From Lachnospiraceae bacterium (GTDB lineage Bacteria; Bacillota; Clostridia; Lachnospirales; Lachnospiraceae), in assembly GCA_024690205.1 (NCBI GenBank), contig JAILCX010000063.1, positions 1 through 64,000 on the forward strand: a DNA stretch of 64,000 nucleotides. The letters run 5' to 3'. Both the position numbers and the translations under genes were made by a program. Positions 43,266 to 52,090 of this stretch are shown one piece after another (position 1 is the first letter of the stretch; each line of letters begins with the position of its first letter). The notes under the pieces are model-generated. The model saw nothing but the letters and a program-made list of their open reading frames with translations, had not been told where the DNA came from and made no database searches.

Positions 43266-45554
43266 ATGAAAAAGCGCAAAGGTCTTCAAATACTGAAGGA
43301 TAATGTGTATTCAGCATATACGGGAGAATTCCGGGAGGGTATTACAGATCTTAATACCCTCCATAATATTGCGCTTAAAAGTATCTTAAGAAAAAAGAAC
43401 CTTAAAATGGTAAAGGACAATTCCTATCGGGAACTTACCGAGGAGGAGAAGGCAAAAATAGAGGAGTTCTACCGCCCTTATGCAACAGTTGATACGCTGT
43501 ATCACAGAGTTTACACATCAAGGTCGGGCAGGTTCTTTGCCGAATACATTCCCGAGGATCTCTATGCCTGCAGGATAGAACGTTATTATACCGACAGGGA
43601 AGCAGCAAGGTTTCTTGACAATAAATGCTATTACTACAGTTTCTTTGCCAACATAAGACAGCCCGAACGCATATTGATGAGGATGGGAGGATACTGGATC
43701 GATCCCGGGCGAAGGATCATCCCGGCAGATGAAGCAAAAAAGATATTCGTCAATTCAACTGATCCCGTGGTCAAAAAAGCATTTAATTCAGAAGGCGGTT
43801 TTGGAGTATCCTTCCCCGGGGAAAATGACAGAAACGTCATTTTTGATGACCTTTTGAAAAATAACGATGATATTGTCATACAAAAGAAAATAAAGCAGCA
43901 TGAAGCCTATCGCACCCTTCACCCCGAATCGGTAAATACTCTGCGCATAATGTCTTTGGCAACACGAAAAGGCATAATAATACTCAAGGCCGCCATCCGT
44001 ATAGGATCAGGCAGATCCTCCGTTGACAATATCTGCAACGGCGGCTTTTTTGTCGGAGTGGGAAAAAGCGGTGTCACGATGGATATCGGTGCAGGAGCTG
44101 ACGGCAGGGTACTTAAGGAACACCCCGATCTTCATTATGCTCTTGGAGGGATAAAACTTCCGGGGATCGATAATGCTGTCAAACTTGTAAAAAAAGCCCA
44201 CGGCATCATGTCGCATTGCAGGATAGCAGCCTGGGATATAGCAATTGATGAAGAGGGTGAAGCCGTCCTTATTGAGACAAACCTCAGTATGGCAGGTATC
44301 GGAAATATCCAATCCTGCAGCGGACCGCTTTTTGGAAAACTCACAAAGCCGATCCTTGATGAGGTTTTTTATAAAAACGGAGTAAAAAGGCATACCTTTG
44401 ATGATTTTGCGAATTCAAAGACGGGACACCTTATAATCGACAATATTAAAGGCGCTGCGACGGGATATTATAGATCAGGGAAAACAAGAGCAGGTCTTTT
44501 AACGGACATTGCCTTAAAAAGGATCGATAAAAAGGCAGTCTTGCCGCTTCTATCACGGTATCCGGAGCTTACATCGGATGAGCTAAGATCGATCCATGAG
44601 CTTTATGATCCGTACGTAAAGAATGTTCCGACCATATATCACAGATACTATAAGGGAACATCCGGAAGATTTTATCCTGAGTATATTCCGGAAGAGATGT
44701 ATCTTTGCGATATAACAAGGTACTTAAATGACCGCGACATGGCCTTTTACTATGATCATAAATGCTACTACGGAAGGCTTTTTGACGGTATAGACCAGCC
44801 AAAGACCGTAGTCATGAGGATAAACGGTATATGGCTCGATGATGATTACAGAGTCATTTCTCCTTCAGCTGCCCTTAAATATCTGTGTAAAGAAAATGAA
44901 GCCGTGTACAAGACCGCTCAGTATTCCGAAGGCGGAGCGGGAGTTGCGTTCCTTTCTATGCCCAAGGATATGCCGCAAAAGGAAAAAGAAAGCCTTGTAC
45001 GGACGACACTTAAAGGGCAAAAAGGTGCCGACGTGATAATACAGCGCCCGCTTCGGCAATGTGAGGAAACTAAATGGATCCATCCTGATTCGGTAAATAC
45101 ATTCAGGATCGTTTCGCTCATAATGGATGATGAGGTGCATATCCTTCAAGCCGCATTAAGAACCGGTGTCGGATCATCAAAGACCGATAACGGCCGAGGC
45201 GGAGGTATATATATAGGAATTGATGAAGACAACTGCCTTAAGGAGATCGGAGTCCGGGAAAACGGAGAAACCTATAAGGCTCATCCCGATTCGGGAGCAA
45301 CATTTAAAGGCACCAATCTTGAGTGCGTGGAAAAGGCATATGAACTTGTAAAAAAGGCGCATCCGATGATCGCTCATATGAGGCTTGTGTCATGGGATGT
45401 TGCCATTGATGATAAAGGACGGGCGGTTTTGATAGAGTGTAATCTGACACTTGGATCATGCAACTGCGTTCAGATGGTCAACGGGCCGTTCTTTGGCGGA
45501 TTCACGCACAGAATATTGGATGAAGTATATGGAAATATCAGTAGAAAGGAATAA
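43266..45554 (+). CDS. tandem-duplicated sugar-transfer-associated ATP-grasp protein
   Basis: 762 residues made of two copies of a sugar-transfer-associated ATP-grasp unit (about 60-375 and 435-755). Matching blocks include LYHRVYTSRSGRFFAEYIPE with IYHRYYKGTSGRFYPEYIPE, HPESVNTLRIMSL with HPDSVNTFRIVSL, AVLIETNLSMAG with AVLIECNLTLGS, and GPLFG with GPFFG. The E-x-N metal ligands are kept in both, so both may be active. ATP-grasp enzymes of this group are predicted carboxylate-amine ligases decorating glycans. AAAGGATGA precedes the ATG. The 3' end overlaps the MATE fusion gene. Confidence 0.83.
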   Translation: MKKRKGLQILKDNVYSAYTGEFREGITDLNTLHNIALKSILRKKNLKMVKDNSYRELTEEEKAKIEEFYRPYATVDTLYHRVYTSRSGRFFAEYIPEDLYACRIERYYTDREAARFLDNKCYYYSFFANIRQPERILMRMGGYWIDPGRRIIPADEAKKIFVNSTDPVVKKAFNSEGGFGVSFPGENDRNVIFDDLLKNNDDIVIQKKIKQHEAYRTLHPESVNTLRIMSLATRKGIIILKAAIRIGSGRSSVDNICNGGFFVGVGKSGVTMDIGAGADGRVLKEHPDLHYALGGIKLPGIDNAVKLVKKAHGIMSHCRIAAWDIAIDEEGEAVLIETNLSMAGIGNIQSCSGPLFGKLTKPILDEVFYKNGVKRHTFDDFANSKTGHLIIDNIKGAATGYYRSGKTRAGLLTDIALKRIDKKAVLPLLSRYPELTSDELRSIHELYDPYVKNVPTIYHRYYKGTSGRFYPEYIPEEMYLCDITRYLNDRDMAFYYDHKCYYGRLFDGIDQPKTVVMRINGIWLDDDYRVISPSAALKYLCKENEAVYKTAQYSEGGAGVAFLSMPKDMPQKEKESLVRTTLKGQKGADVIIQRPLRQCEETKWIHPDSVNTFRIVSLIMDDEVHILQAALRTGVGSSKTDNGRGGGIYIGIDEDNCLKEIGVRENGETYKAHPDSGATFKGTNLECVEKAYELVKKAHPMIAHMRLVSWDVAIDDKGRAVLIECNLTLGSCNCVQMVNGPFFGGFTHRILDEVYGNISRKE

Positions 45555-47268
45555 TAAATTCCTCAGGAAAGAATTTCAAAGATCCCTGATACCGGTCATG
45601 ACGGCCGTTTTGGGAGGAACGATAAACGCGATCATCGATTCTGCGTTCGTAACCAGAAGGCTTGATGCAAAAGCCCTCTCAGCCGTTACCTACAGCATGC
45701 CGGTTTTTCTGGTGCTGTGCATGATGGGATGCCTGTTCGGAGTAGGATCATCGATACTCTCATCCAAGGCCATAGGCAAAAACGATGTTGAAGAGGCTTC
45801 AAAGTATTTTCATTCACTTCTTTTTATCTCGATTGTAACGGGACTTCTGTTTACGGTGATGGGACTTGCTCTATCGCATCCGATCGCCCGTTTGCTGTGC
45901 TCGGATCTTGAGCTTATATCAAGAGTTGAGATATATACCCGGATCACGCTCATCGGTGCCCCCTTTTATATCCTTATCTATGTTCCGAACTATTATCTCC
46001 AGCTTGATGGAAAAGGAAGATCATTGACGACCATGATGGTCGTTATGATCATCACGGACATACTGCTTGATTTTGTTCTTCTTTATATATTTGACATGGG
46101 ACTTGCAGGGGCGTCGCTTGCCAGCGTTCTTTCGGTTGCCGCCGCTTGTGTGATCGGGATGTATCCTTTGCTTTTTAAGGATGGAATGTTCGGATTTCAC
46201 AGAAAAAGGTTCAGGCTCTACGGTCTTAAAAAGATCGTGTCATACGGGAGTGTTTCGGCAAACGGAACCTTAGTCGGAGTGTTGCGTCTTATATTGCTTA
46301 ACAGGATAATCTTCCGGGCAGCAGGTAACGACGGAATGGCTGTGTGGTCGGTCCTCAACGCATTATCGGAGCTTTCACTTTGCATCCTTGCGGGCATACC
46401 AAGGACTGCACTTCCTTTGCTTGGGATAGCCAGCTCGGGACATGATAACGAAGGGCTCCGTCTCATAGCCGGGCATGAATTAAAGATGGGGATGCGTCTT
46501 TGCACCGTATATGCAATCGTTCTTGCAGCGTTGAACGTTCCTTTAAGACTGTTTTACAAGATAGACGGGTCGATGCTTTTGCCGATAGTCTGTCTTGGGA
46601 TATCGGTAATACCTGCGCTTTGCGCTTCCGTTCTTGCTTCGTTTTATAATGTTACCGGAAGACCCATTGTTGCAAATATCTTAATGACGTTAAGGACGTT
46701 CGCCCTTCCGGTACTGTCTGCGTGGATCATAATGCTGACCGGTGCACCGATATTTCTTTTTCTTCCGCTTGGAATGACGCTGGCAGCTTTATTTGCTATC
46801 ATAATTTCATATATGATATCGGCCGCGTCAAAGGGAAGCGACCATGAGCTTTCGCCTGTTCTGCTCCTTGATGACTATCTTGAAAAGAACGGAATGATCA
46901 AAGGATTTTCGATAAGATCCACGGATGAAGAGATATGCAGGGCCAGTGAAGTGATCACGGAGTTTTGCACCGGGCATGAGATGGAGCCGGGAAAGGCCAT
47001 GAAGCTCGGATTGTCGCTTGAGGAACTGATGACGGTTATGGTCAGAAAGTCCAAACCGCGTGATGATGATCCGGTAGATATCAGAGTCTACTCATCTGAC
47101 GGAGTTTTCGGATTATCAATAATGTGCTTCGGAGACAAATACGATCCTTTTGAATCCGGGGATGAGAAGGATGAGATGAACATGGGCGTCAACATGATAA
47201 AGAAAATGTCCAGGGACCACAAATACCTTTATACGATGGGAATGAACATCCTGTCGGTGGAGTTTTAA
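45529..47268 (+). CDS. MATE transporter fused to degenerate RsbW-like ATPase domain
   Basis: 579 residues from ATG 45529; in-frame upstream ATGs lie deep in the preceding gene. Residues ~1-440 are a twelve-helix MATE transporter (VMTAVLGGTINAIIDSAF at helix 1, GVSSILSSKA-like loop). Residues ~455-579 are a soluble domain with the layout of RsbW/SpoIIAB HATPases, but the N-box, where E-x-x-x-N is expected, reads SLEELMTVMV without Asn, and the glycine boxes are reduced to CFGDKYDPF and MNMGVNMIKK. It probably cannot phosphorylate but may still bind a STAS partner, giving STAS control over a flippase. Overlap with the ATP-grasp gene is 26 bases. Confidence 0.8.
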   Translation: MEISVERNNKFLRKEFQRSLIPVMTAVLGGTINAIIDSAFVTRRLDAKALSAVTYSMPVFLVLCMMGCLFGVGSSILSSKAIGKNDVEEASKYFHSLLFISIVTGLLFTVMGLALSHPIARLLCSDLELISRVEIYTRITLIGAPFYILIYVPNYYLQLDGKGRSLTTMMVVMIITDILLDFVLLYIFDMGLAGASLASVLSVAAACVIGMYPLLFKDGMFGFHRKRFRLYGLKKIVSYGSVSANGTLVGVLRLILLNRIIFRAAGNDGMAVWSVLNALSELSLCILAGIPRTALPLLGIASSGHDNEGLRLIAGHELKMGMRLCTVYAIVLAALNVPLRLFYKIDGSMLLPIVCLGISVIPALCASVLASFYNVTGRPIVANILMTLRTFALPVLSAWIIMLTGAPIFLFLPLGMTLAALFAIIISYMISAASKGSDHELSPVLLLDDYLEKNGMIKGFSIRSTDEEICRASEVITEFCTGHEMEPGKAMKLGLSLEELMTVMVRKSKPRDDDPVDIRVYSSDGVFGLSIMCFGDKYDPFESGDEKDEMNMGVNMIKKMSRDHKYLYTMGMNILSVEF

Positions 47269-47270
47269 GA

Positions 47271-48827
47271 TTGAAAAATGAACTCGGAGATAATTTCATA
47301 AAGCTTTGCGATACATTTCGGGACATCAACAACGAGAACCTGAGGACGATCTTAAGGGATAACCGGGATACGGTGATAGGACAAAGATATGGTTTTTCCG
47401 ATATTGATTCGCCCGAAAGTTATGCCTTAAAGGTTCCCATAAGCTCAGCTTCTGACTACAGGTCATATATCCTTGATATGTTAAACGGAGGGGAAAACGT
47501 ACTGACATCGTATCCCCTTTACTGTTATGTCGTAACCTCGGGAAGTGCCGGACAAAGAAAGATACTACCGCTGACGCTGGAGGCTTTAAAAAGATACGGA
47601 ACGTACATAGATGATGTGGCTAAAAGGGCCGCGGAGGGAACATCAGGTCAAAGGCTCTTTATCAATATGTTAAGGATAGATCCTGATGAAGCAATAGACC
47701 GTAAAGAGCCGGTGCTGATGTCGGAAGCATATTACAGATATCAGTATGAGAGCGGACACTTTGATCCTGATGATTATGTGGGAAAAAAAGCGGTCAATTT
47801 TCTTTCGGGCGAAGACACGGATTATCTGTATGCCAAATTGTGGAGCTCCTTTGCAACGGAGAAGGTCGTTACGATCGAATCCATTTTCCTTTATAACATC
47901 CTCCTTTTCTTTTCATATATGAAAAAGAACGGACGAAAGATCATCTGTGATATGAAAAAAAGATGCATACCGAAGGAGATCAAACTGTCCTTGCGTGTCA
48001 GGCAGGAACTGCTTAAAATGGACATTAACGATGACCGGCTTGATAAGATTTTGGCTGAGTTTTCAAAGGGATATGACCGCATCGCCGAAAGATTGTTTCC
48101 GGATCTTAAGCTTATAAGCGGTATCGGCAGCAGGCCCTCTCTTACCGAGGAGGTCATGCTGAAAAAATATATCGGAAGCGTTCCCGTCAGCCATTTTTGT
48201 TATGTGGCAAGTGAGTGTCATCTGGGCATTCCGGTCGGCGAATATGATTACGTTCTGCTGCCTGAAAGCTGCTACTATGAATTCAGGTCAGTGGATGAAT
48301 ATACGGAGCAGACAATAGGCGCTGAAAAGCTCATCGAGGGCAGGGATTATGAACTTATGATCACAACGTTCAACGGGCTTTACAGATATGAGCTTGGAGA
48401 TGTGGTCACCGTCACGGGCTTTGTGGGGCAGGCTCCGGTAATAAGATTCCAGTACCGCAGGGACCTGGTATTAAATATCGCAGGAGAAAAGACAGATGAA
48501 CTTACGCTTGATTCGGTGATAATGGAGCTTAAAGACAGATTTTCACTTATCATGCCCGAGTACTTTGCACGCGCCGATTACAAGGAACTGCCGGGCAGAT
48601 ACGAGATACTCATATGCAGCGGGGAAATATCTGAAGAATCACGGTTATCTGAGGCTTTTGATGAGATAATGTGTGAAAAAAGCGGTGATTACAGGGATCT
48701 TAGAAATACCGGAGACATAGGCGATCCCGTTGTCAGGGTATTTGACGATGAAGAGTATCACAGGATAAAGACAAGGTTTATGATCGCGGGAGGTCACGTA
48801 AAACCCGTTCATATAGTAACGACATAA
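47271..48827 (+). CDS. GH3-family acyl-adenylating enzyme (intact)
   Basis: 518 residues from a TTG start with GGTGGAG upstream. GH3 proteins are ATP-dependent acyl-amido synthetases best known from plant hormone conjugation; bacterial members are poorly studied. Motif 1 is VTSGSAGQRK (88-97), motif 2 is YVASECHLG (311-319), and motif 3 is GLYRYELGDVV (369-379) followed by NIAGEKTDE (402-410). All match active GH3 enzymes, unlike the GH3 half at 36776. It would activate a carboxylic acid and join it to an amine or other acceptor. Two bases separate it from the MATE fusion. Confidence 0.85.
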   Translation: MKNELGDNFIKLCDTFRDINNENLRTILRDNRDTVIGQRYGFSDIDSPESYALKVPISSASDYRSYILDMLNGGENVLTSYPLYCYVVTSGSAGQRKILPLTLEALKRYGTYIDDVAKRAAEGTSGQRLFINMLRIDPDEAIDRKEPVLMSEAYYRYQYESGHFDPDDYVGKKAVNFLSGEDTDYLYAKLWSSFATEKVVTIESIFLYNILLFFSYMKKNGRKIICDMKKRCIPKEIKLSLRVRQELLKMDINDDRLDKILAEFSKGYDRIAERLFPDLKLISGIGSRPSLTEEVMLKKYIGSVPVSHFCYVASECHLGIPVGEYDYVLLPESCYYEFRSVDEYTEQTIGAEKLIEGRDYELMITTFNGLYRYELGDVVTVTGFVGQAPVIRFQYRRDLVLNIAGEKTDELTLDSVIMELKDRFSLIMPEYFARADYKELPGRYEILICSGEISEESRLSEAFDEIMCEKSGDYRDLRNTGDIGDPVVRVFDDEEYHRIKTRFMIAGGHVKPVHIVTT

Positions 48828-48842
48828 AGAAGGAACATTTAA

Positions 48843-50513
48843 ATGAGGAAGAGTTTAAGAGTTAAATACAATGTGATCCTGATACTTATCGGAGTTCTGA
48901 TCTATCTTTCAACAGTCAGCATAGGTACATATCAGCACTACAGGTCGATAGTGGAATCCTATAACGAAAGAGCATATCAGGCTGCAGATATGGTGGACAA
49001 GATGTACACCGACGAGCAGGCAAAGGATTGGGCAAAGCTTGCCTACGATCTTGCTCATGGAGATGCTACTGATGAGGATGCAGCGGAGGTAACATCCGAT
49101 CCTCAATATATGCAGATACTTGATCTGACATCAGACCTGCGGGACAGTATGGATGCAAATGACATCTTTGTATTTACGGTCGATCGGCAGGTACTTGACT
49201 CATACACTGAGGAGGCTCACGCAGACAAGACATGGCGCCCGATGCTTTATATTGCCGATAATTACAGAAATCCCGAAATGAACTATCTGCTCGGACAATC
49301 GGGAGTGGTATTGCCCGAATACATAGATCTCATGAGGGGTGTATGTGATACGGGGATGCCGCCTTCGGATTATATAATTTCAAAGGGCAAATTCGGCCAT
49401 AACATTTCAGCCATGCATCCCATGACGGTTTCGGGAACAACTGTTGCGATAGTCGGAGTAGAGATTCCGATGACCACGCTGCATGGAGACCTTCGAAGAT
49501 TTATCATATTTATTTCTTTGGTTGCGCTGCTTGCAACAGCCGTATTGCTCATTTTGGGCAGTGCATTCTTTAACCGTTCCGTAATAAGACCCATAAGACT
49601 TGTGTCTCATGAGGCCGAGGATTTTATTAAAAACGACAATAAGATATCCGAAAAGCTTAAGGAGATAAAGACCGGAGACGAGATAGAGTCTCTTAGCGAG
49701 TCACTTCTTAAGATGGAGATCGGTATCAATGAATATATAGACAATCTGACCAAAGTGACCGCCGAAAAGGAAAGGATAGGGGCAGAGCTTAATATCGCTA
49801 CCCAGATACAGGCAGACATGCTTCCGAGGATATTCCCTCCTTATCCTGACAGAAAGGAATTTGACCTTTATGCAACGATGGATCCGGCCAAAGAGGTCGG
49901 TGGAGATTTCTATGACTTTTTCCTTATTGATGAGGATCATATAGCCCTTGTGATGGCAGATGTTTCGGGAAAGGGGGTTCCGGCTGCTTTATTTATGGTG
50001 ATAGCCAAGACCCTTATCAAGAACAGGGCTCAGATGGGCGGAACACCCGGCCAGATTCTTCACGATGTCAACGAACAGCTTTGTGAAGGCAACGAGTCAG
50101 ATCTTTTTGTTACGGTATGGCTTGCAATAGTCGAGATATCGACCGGTAAGGGAATTGCCGCAAATGCTGGTCATGAACATCCTGCGATAATGCGCGCAGG
50201 CGCCGGATTTGAGCTTTCCGTATACAGACATTCGCTCGTTGTCGGGGTGATGGAGGGAACAAGATTTGCCGACCATGAATTTGAACTTCATCCCGGAGAC
50301 TGTCTGTTCGTTTATACAGACGGTGTAGCAGAGGCTACGGACAGCTCAAATGAGTTGTACGGAACAGACAGAATGATAGAAGCCCTGAACAGGGAACCGG
50401 GTGCATCACCTGATAAGATCATCGCCAATGTAAATGAAGGCATTAACAAGTTCGTTAAGGAAGCCGAGCAGTTTGATGACATCACGATGCTCTGCTTCAG
50501 ATACTTCGGATAG
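48843..50513 (+). CDS. membrane-bound HAMP/SpoIIE-type protein phosphatase (RsbU-like)
   Basis: 556 residues. A transmembrane helix (about 9-29), an extracytoplasmic sensor (~30-220), a second helix (~222-243), a HAMP linker (~244-300), a coiled segment, then a PPM/SpoIIE phosphatase (~330-556). Metal-binding blocks are KEVGGDFYDFF near 348, MADVSGKGVPAAL near 371, NAGHEHP near 440 and the closing TDGVAEA. Proteins of this type dephosphorylate STAS proteins in partner switching in response to an outside signal. The gene is followed by the RsbW-like kinase gene. Together with the STAS fusions upstream it completes a partner-switching module. AGAAGGAAC precedes the ATG. Confidence 0.9.
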   Translation: MRKSLRVKYNVILILIGVLIYLSTVSIGTYQHYRSIVESYNERAYQAADMVDKMYTDEQAKDWAKLAYDLAHGDATDEDAAEVTSDPQYMQILDLTSDLRDSMDANDIFVFTVDRQVLDSYTEEAHADKTWRPMLYIADNYRNPEMNYLLGQSGVVLPEYIDLMRGVCDTGMPPSDYIISKGKFGHNISAMHPMTVSGTTVAIVGVEIPMTTLHGDLRRFIIFISLVALLATAVLLILGSAFFNRSVIRPIRLVSHEAEDFIKNDNKISEKLKEIKTGDEIESLSESLLKMEIGINEYIDNLTKVTAEKERIGAELNIATQIQADMLPRIFPPYPDRKEFDLYATMDPAKEVGGDFYDFFLIDEDHIALVMADVSGKGVPAALFMVIAKTLIKNRAQMGGTPGQILHDVNEQLCEGNESDLFVTVWLAIVEISTGKGIAANAGHEHPAIMRAGAGFELSVYRHSLVVGVMEGTRFADHEFELHPGDCLFVYTDGVAEATDSSNELYGTDRMIEALNREPGASPDKIIANVNEGINKFVKEAEQFDDITMLCFRYFG

Positions 50514-50557
50514 AATACCCGGTACGATAGGGAGTCTTTGACCTTATGGAGGCCAAT

Positions 50558-50977
50558 ATGGAAAAGATCACCGTTGAAGCTACAATTGAAAATTTAAGTA
50601 TCGTAAACGAAATGATAGACCGTGTACTTGAAGAAAATGAATGTCCGGTCAAGATTCAGATGATGATCGATATGGCGGTAGAAGAGATATATGTAAACAT
50701 AGCAAGCTATGCTTATGCCCCGGGAAAGGGGGAAGCTGCCGTCAGCATAGAAATAGCAGATGATCCCAAAAGAGCGATCATTACGTTTGAAGACAGTGGG
50801 GTGCCCTATGATCCGCTTAAAAAGCCGGACCCCGATGTTACTTTAAGCGCTGAGGAACGTCAGATAGGGGGACTTGGGATATATATGGTCAAAAAGAGCA
50901 TGAGCGAAGTTAATTATTCCCATACCGATGGCAGGAATGTGCTTACCATCGTTAAAAACTTTGTATCAAACGACTGA
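50558..50977 (+). CDS. RsbW/SpoIIAB-like serine kinase (HATPase_c_2)
   Basis: 139 residues from ATG 50558, which has GGAGG five bases upstream; an ATG at 50546 adds four residues. It is a GHKL ATPase: N-box VEEIYVNIASYAY with E43 and N47, G1 box EDSGVPYDPL, G2 box IGGLGIYMVKK, and a final strand NVLTIVKNF. All ATP-binding residues are present, so it should be an active anti-sigma-type kinase that phosphorylates STAS serines. No sigma factor gene is in the window, which fits a role in controlling the STAS fusions directly. Last gene of the long operon; I see no terminator after it. Confidence 0.88.
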   Translation: MEKITVEATIENLSIVNEMIDRVLEENECPVKIQMMIDMAVEEIYVNIASYAYAPGKGEAAVSIEIADDPKRAIITFEDSGVPYDPLKKPDPDVTLSAEERQIGGLGIYMVKKSMSEVNYSHTDGRNVLTIVKNFVSND

Positions 50978-50988
50978 TGCGCGATTGT

Positions 50989-51017
50989 TTGTAAAACACC
51001 GGCAGCTTTGATAAAAT
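50989..51017 (+). promoter_or_regulatory. candidate promoter of the PseB-like gene
   Basis: TTGTAA (50989-50994), 17 bases, TAAAAT (51012-51017), 48 bases before the ATG at 51065. Confidence 0.45.
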
Positions 51018-51064
51018 AAGTACGGCATTAAGTGCTGACTAAAGAAATTAAAAGGAAGAAAGAT

Positions 51065-52063
51065 ATGATACTTGACGGAAAGACGATCCTCATTACAGGA
51101 GGGACCGGATCATTCGGAAAATGCTTTACCAAATACGTTCTTAAAAACAGTAATCCCAAAAAGATAATCATCTATTCACGTGATGAGTACAAACAGTTCA
51201 TAATGCAGAACGAGTTTAAAGAGTACTCGGACATACTGCGTTTCTTTATCGGTGATGTTCGTGATAAGGACAGGCTCTGCCGCGCCTTCAACGGTGTGGA
51301 TTATGTTATTCACGCAGCTGCACTCAAGCAGGTTCCCGCGTGCGAATACAACCCGAACGAGGCGATAAAGACCAACATCCACGGTGCAATGAACATAATT
51401 GATGCATCACTTGACCGCGGGGTTAAAAAGGTTGTTGCCCTTTCGACCGACAAGGCGGTAAACCCCGTTAACCTCTACGGCGGAACAAAGCTTGTTTCGG
51501 ACAAGCTCTTTATAGCTGCAAATGCTTATTCGGGATTGAACGAAATAAACTTCTCGATCGTAAGATACGGAAACGTTGCCGGATCCAGAGGTTCGATAAT
51601 ACCTTTCTTTAACAAACTCATAAAAGACGGTAAAACGGAACTTCCCATAACGGACTATCGTATGACCAGATTCTGGATCAGCCTGGAAGAAGGCGTAAAG
51701 CTTGTTATTAAGGCTTTGGAGGATGCCAAGGGAGGAGAGACCTTCATAAGCAAGATCCCTTCATTTAAGATCACTGACCTTGCAGAGGCCATGCTTCCCG
51801 GATGCACAATGCCCGAGGTCGGAATAAGACCCGGCGAAAAGCTTCACGAGATAATGGTTACCACCGAAGATTCGATGACCACCTATGAATATGACAAGCA
51901 CTTTATCGTTTATCCCCAGATGATATTCTCAGACAGACAGACAGTTCTGCCCGGAGGCAAAAAGGTTGAGGACGGATTCTCATATTCATCCGGAAACAAT
52001 ACGGAATGGTTAAGTGTTGAAGACATCCGAACTCTTTTAAAGGATGTTGAACTCGAACACTGA
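51065..52063 (+). CDS. UDP-N-acetylglucosamine 4,6-dehydratase-like protein (PseB/CapD family)
   Basis: 332 residues from ATG 51065 (AAAAGGAAGAAAG upstream). It is a short-chain dehydrogenase-type NAD(P)-binding protein: TGGTGSFGKCF near residue 12, GDVRDKDRL, AAALKQVP, and STDKAVNPVNLYGGTK carrying the YxxxK pair. This matches soluble PseB-like inverting 4,6-dehydratases that start pseudaminic-acid or capsule sugar synthesis from UDP-GlcNAc. It lies 27 bases upstream of a UDP-sugar pyrophosphorylase gene that could make its substrate. It may be served by the long operon or by its own promoter. Confidence 0.88.
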   Translation: MILDGKTILITGGTGSFGKCFTKYVLKNSNPKKIIIYSRDEYKQFIMQNEFKEYSDILRFFIGDVRDKDRLCRAFNGVDYVIHAAALKQVPACEYNPNEAIKTNIHGAMNIIDASLDRGVKKVVALSTDKAVNPVNLYGGTKLVSDKLFIAANAYSGLNEINFSIVRYGNVAGSRGSIIPFFNKLIKDGKTELPITDYRMTRFWISLEEGVKLVIKALEDAKGGETFISKIPSFKITDLAEAMLPGCTMPEVGIRPGEKLHEIMVTTEDSMTTYEYDKHFIVYPQMIFSDRQTVLPGGKKVEDGFSYSSGNNTEWLSVEDIRTLLKDVELEH

Positions 52064-52090
52064 TAAATATTTTAAAGGAGGAAACGTGAA

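Larger units (their letters stand above)
19179..50977 (+). other. predicted ~32 kb operon: acyl/glycosyl biosynthesis locus with embedded partner-switching domains
   Basis: Twenty plus-strand genes follow one another with gaps of at most 44 bases and frequent overlaps (ATGA at 24003, 26197 and 34878; TGATG at 22676). I see no internal terminator. Members are acyltransferases, condensation-like proteins, glycosyltransferases, acyl-adenylating enzymes, STAS-kinase fusions, ABC and MATE transporters, an ATP-grasp protein, a SpoIIE phosphatase and an RsbW-like kinase. That they act as one system is an inference from this layout. Confidence 0.65.

Noticed and set aside
45451..45528. Longer N-terminus for the MATE fusion protein
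   Set aside because: The extra residues are polar, lie inside the ATP-grasp gene in another frame and do not match MATE N-termini.
19179..50977. Classical NRPS/PKS cluster
   Set aside because: Condensation-like and adenylation-like proteins are present, but I see no carrier protein domain, no thioesterase and no multidomain assembly line.
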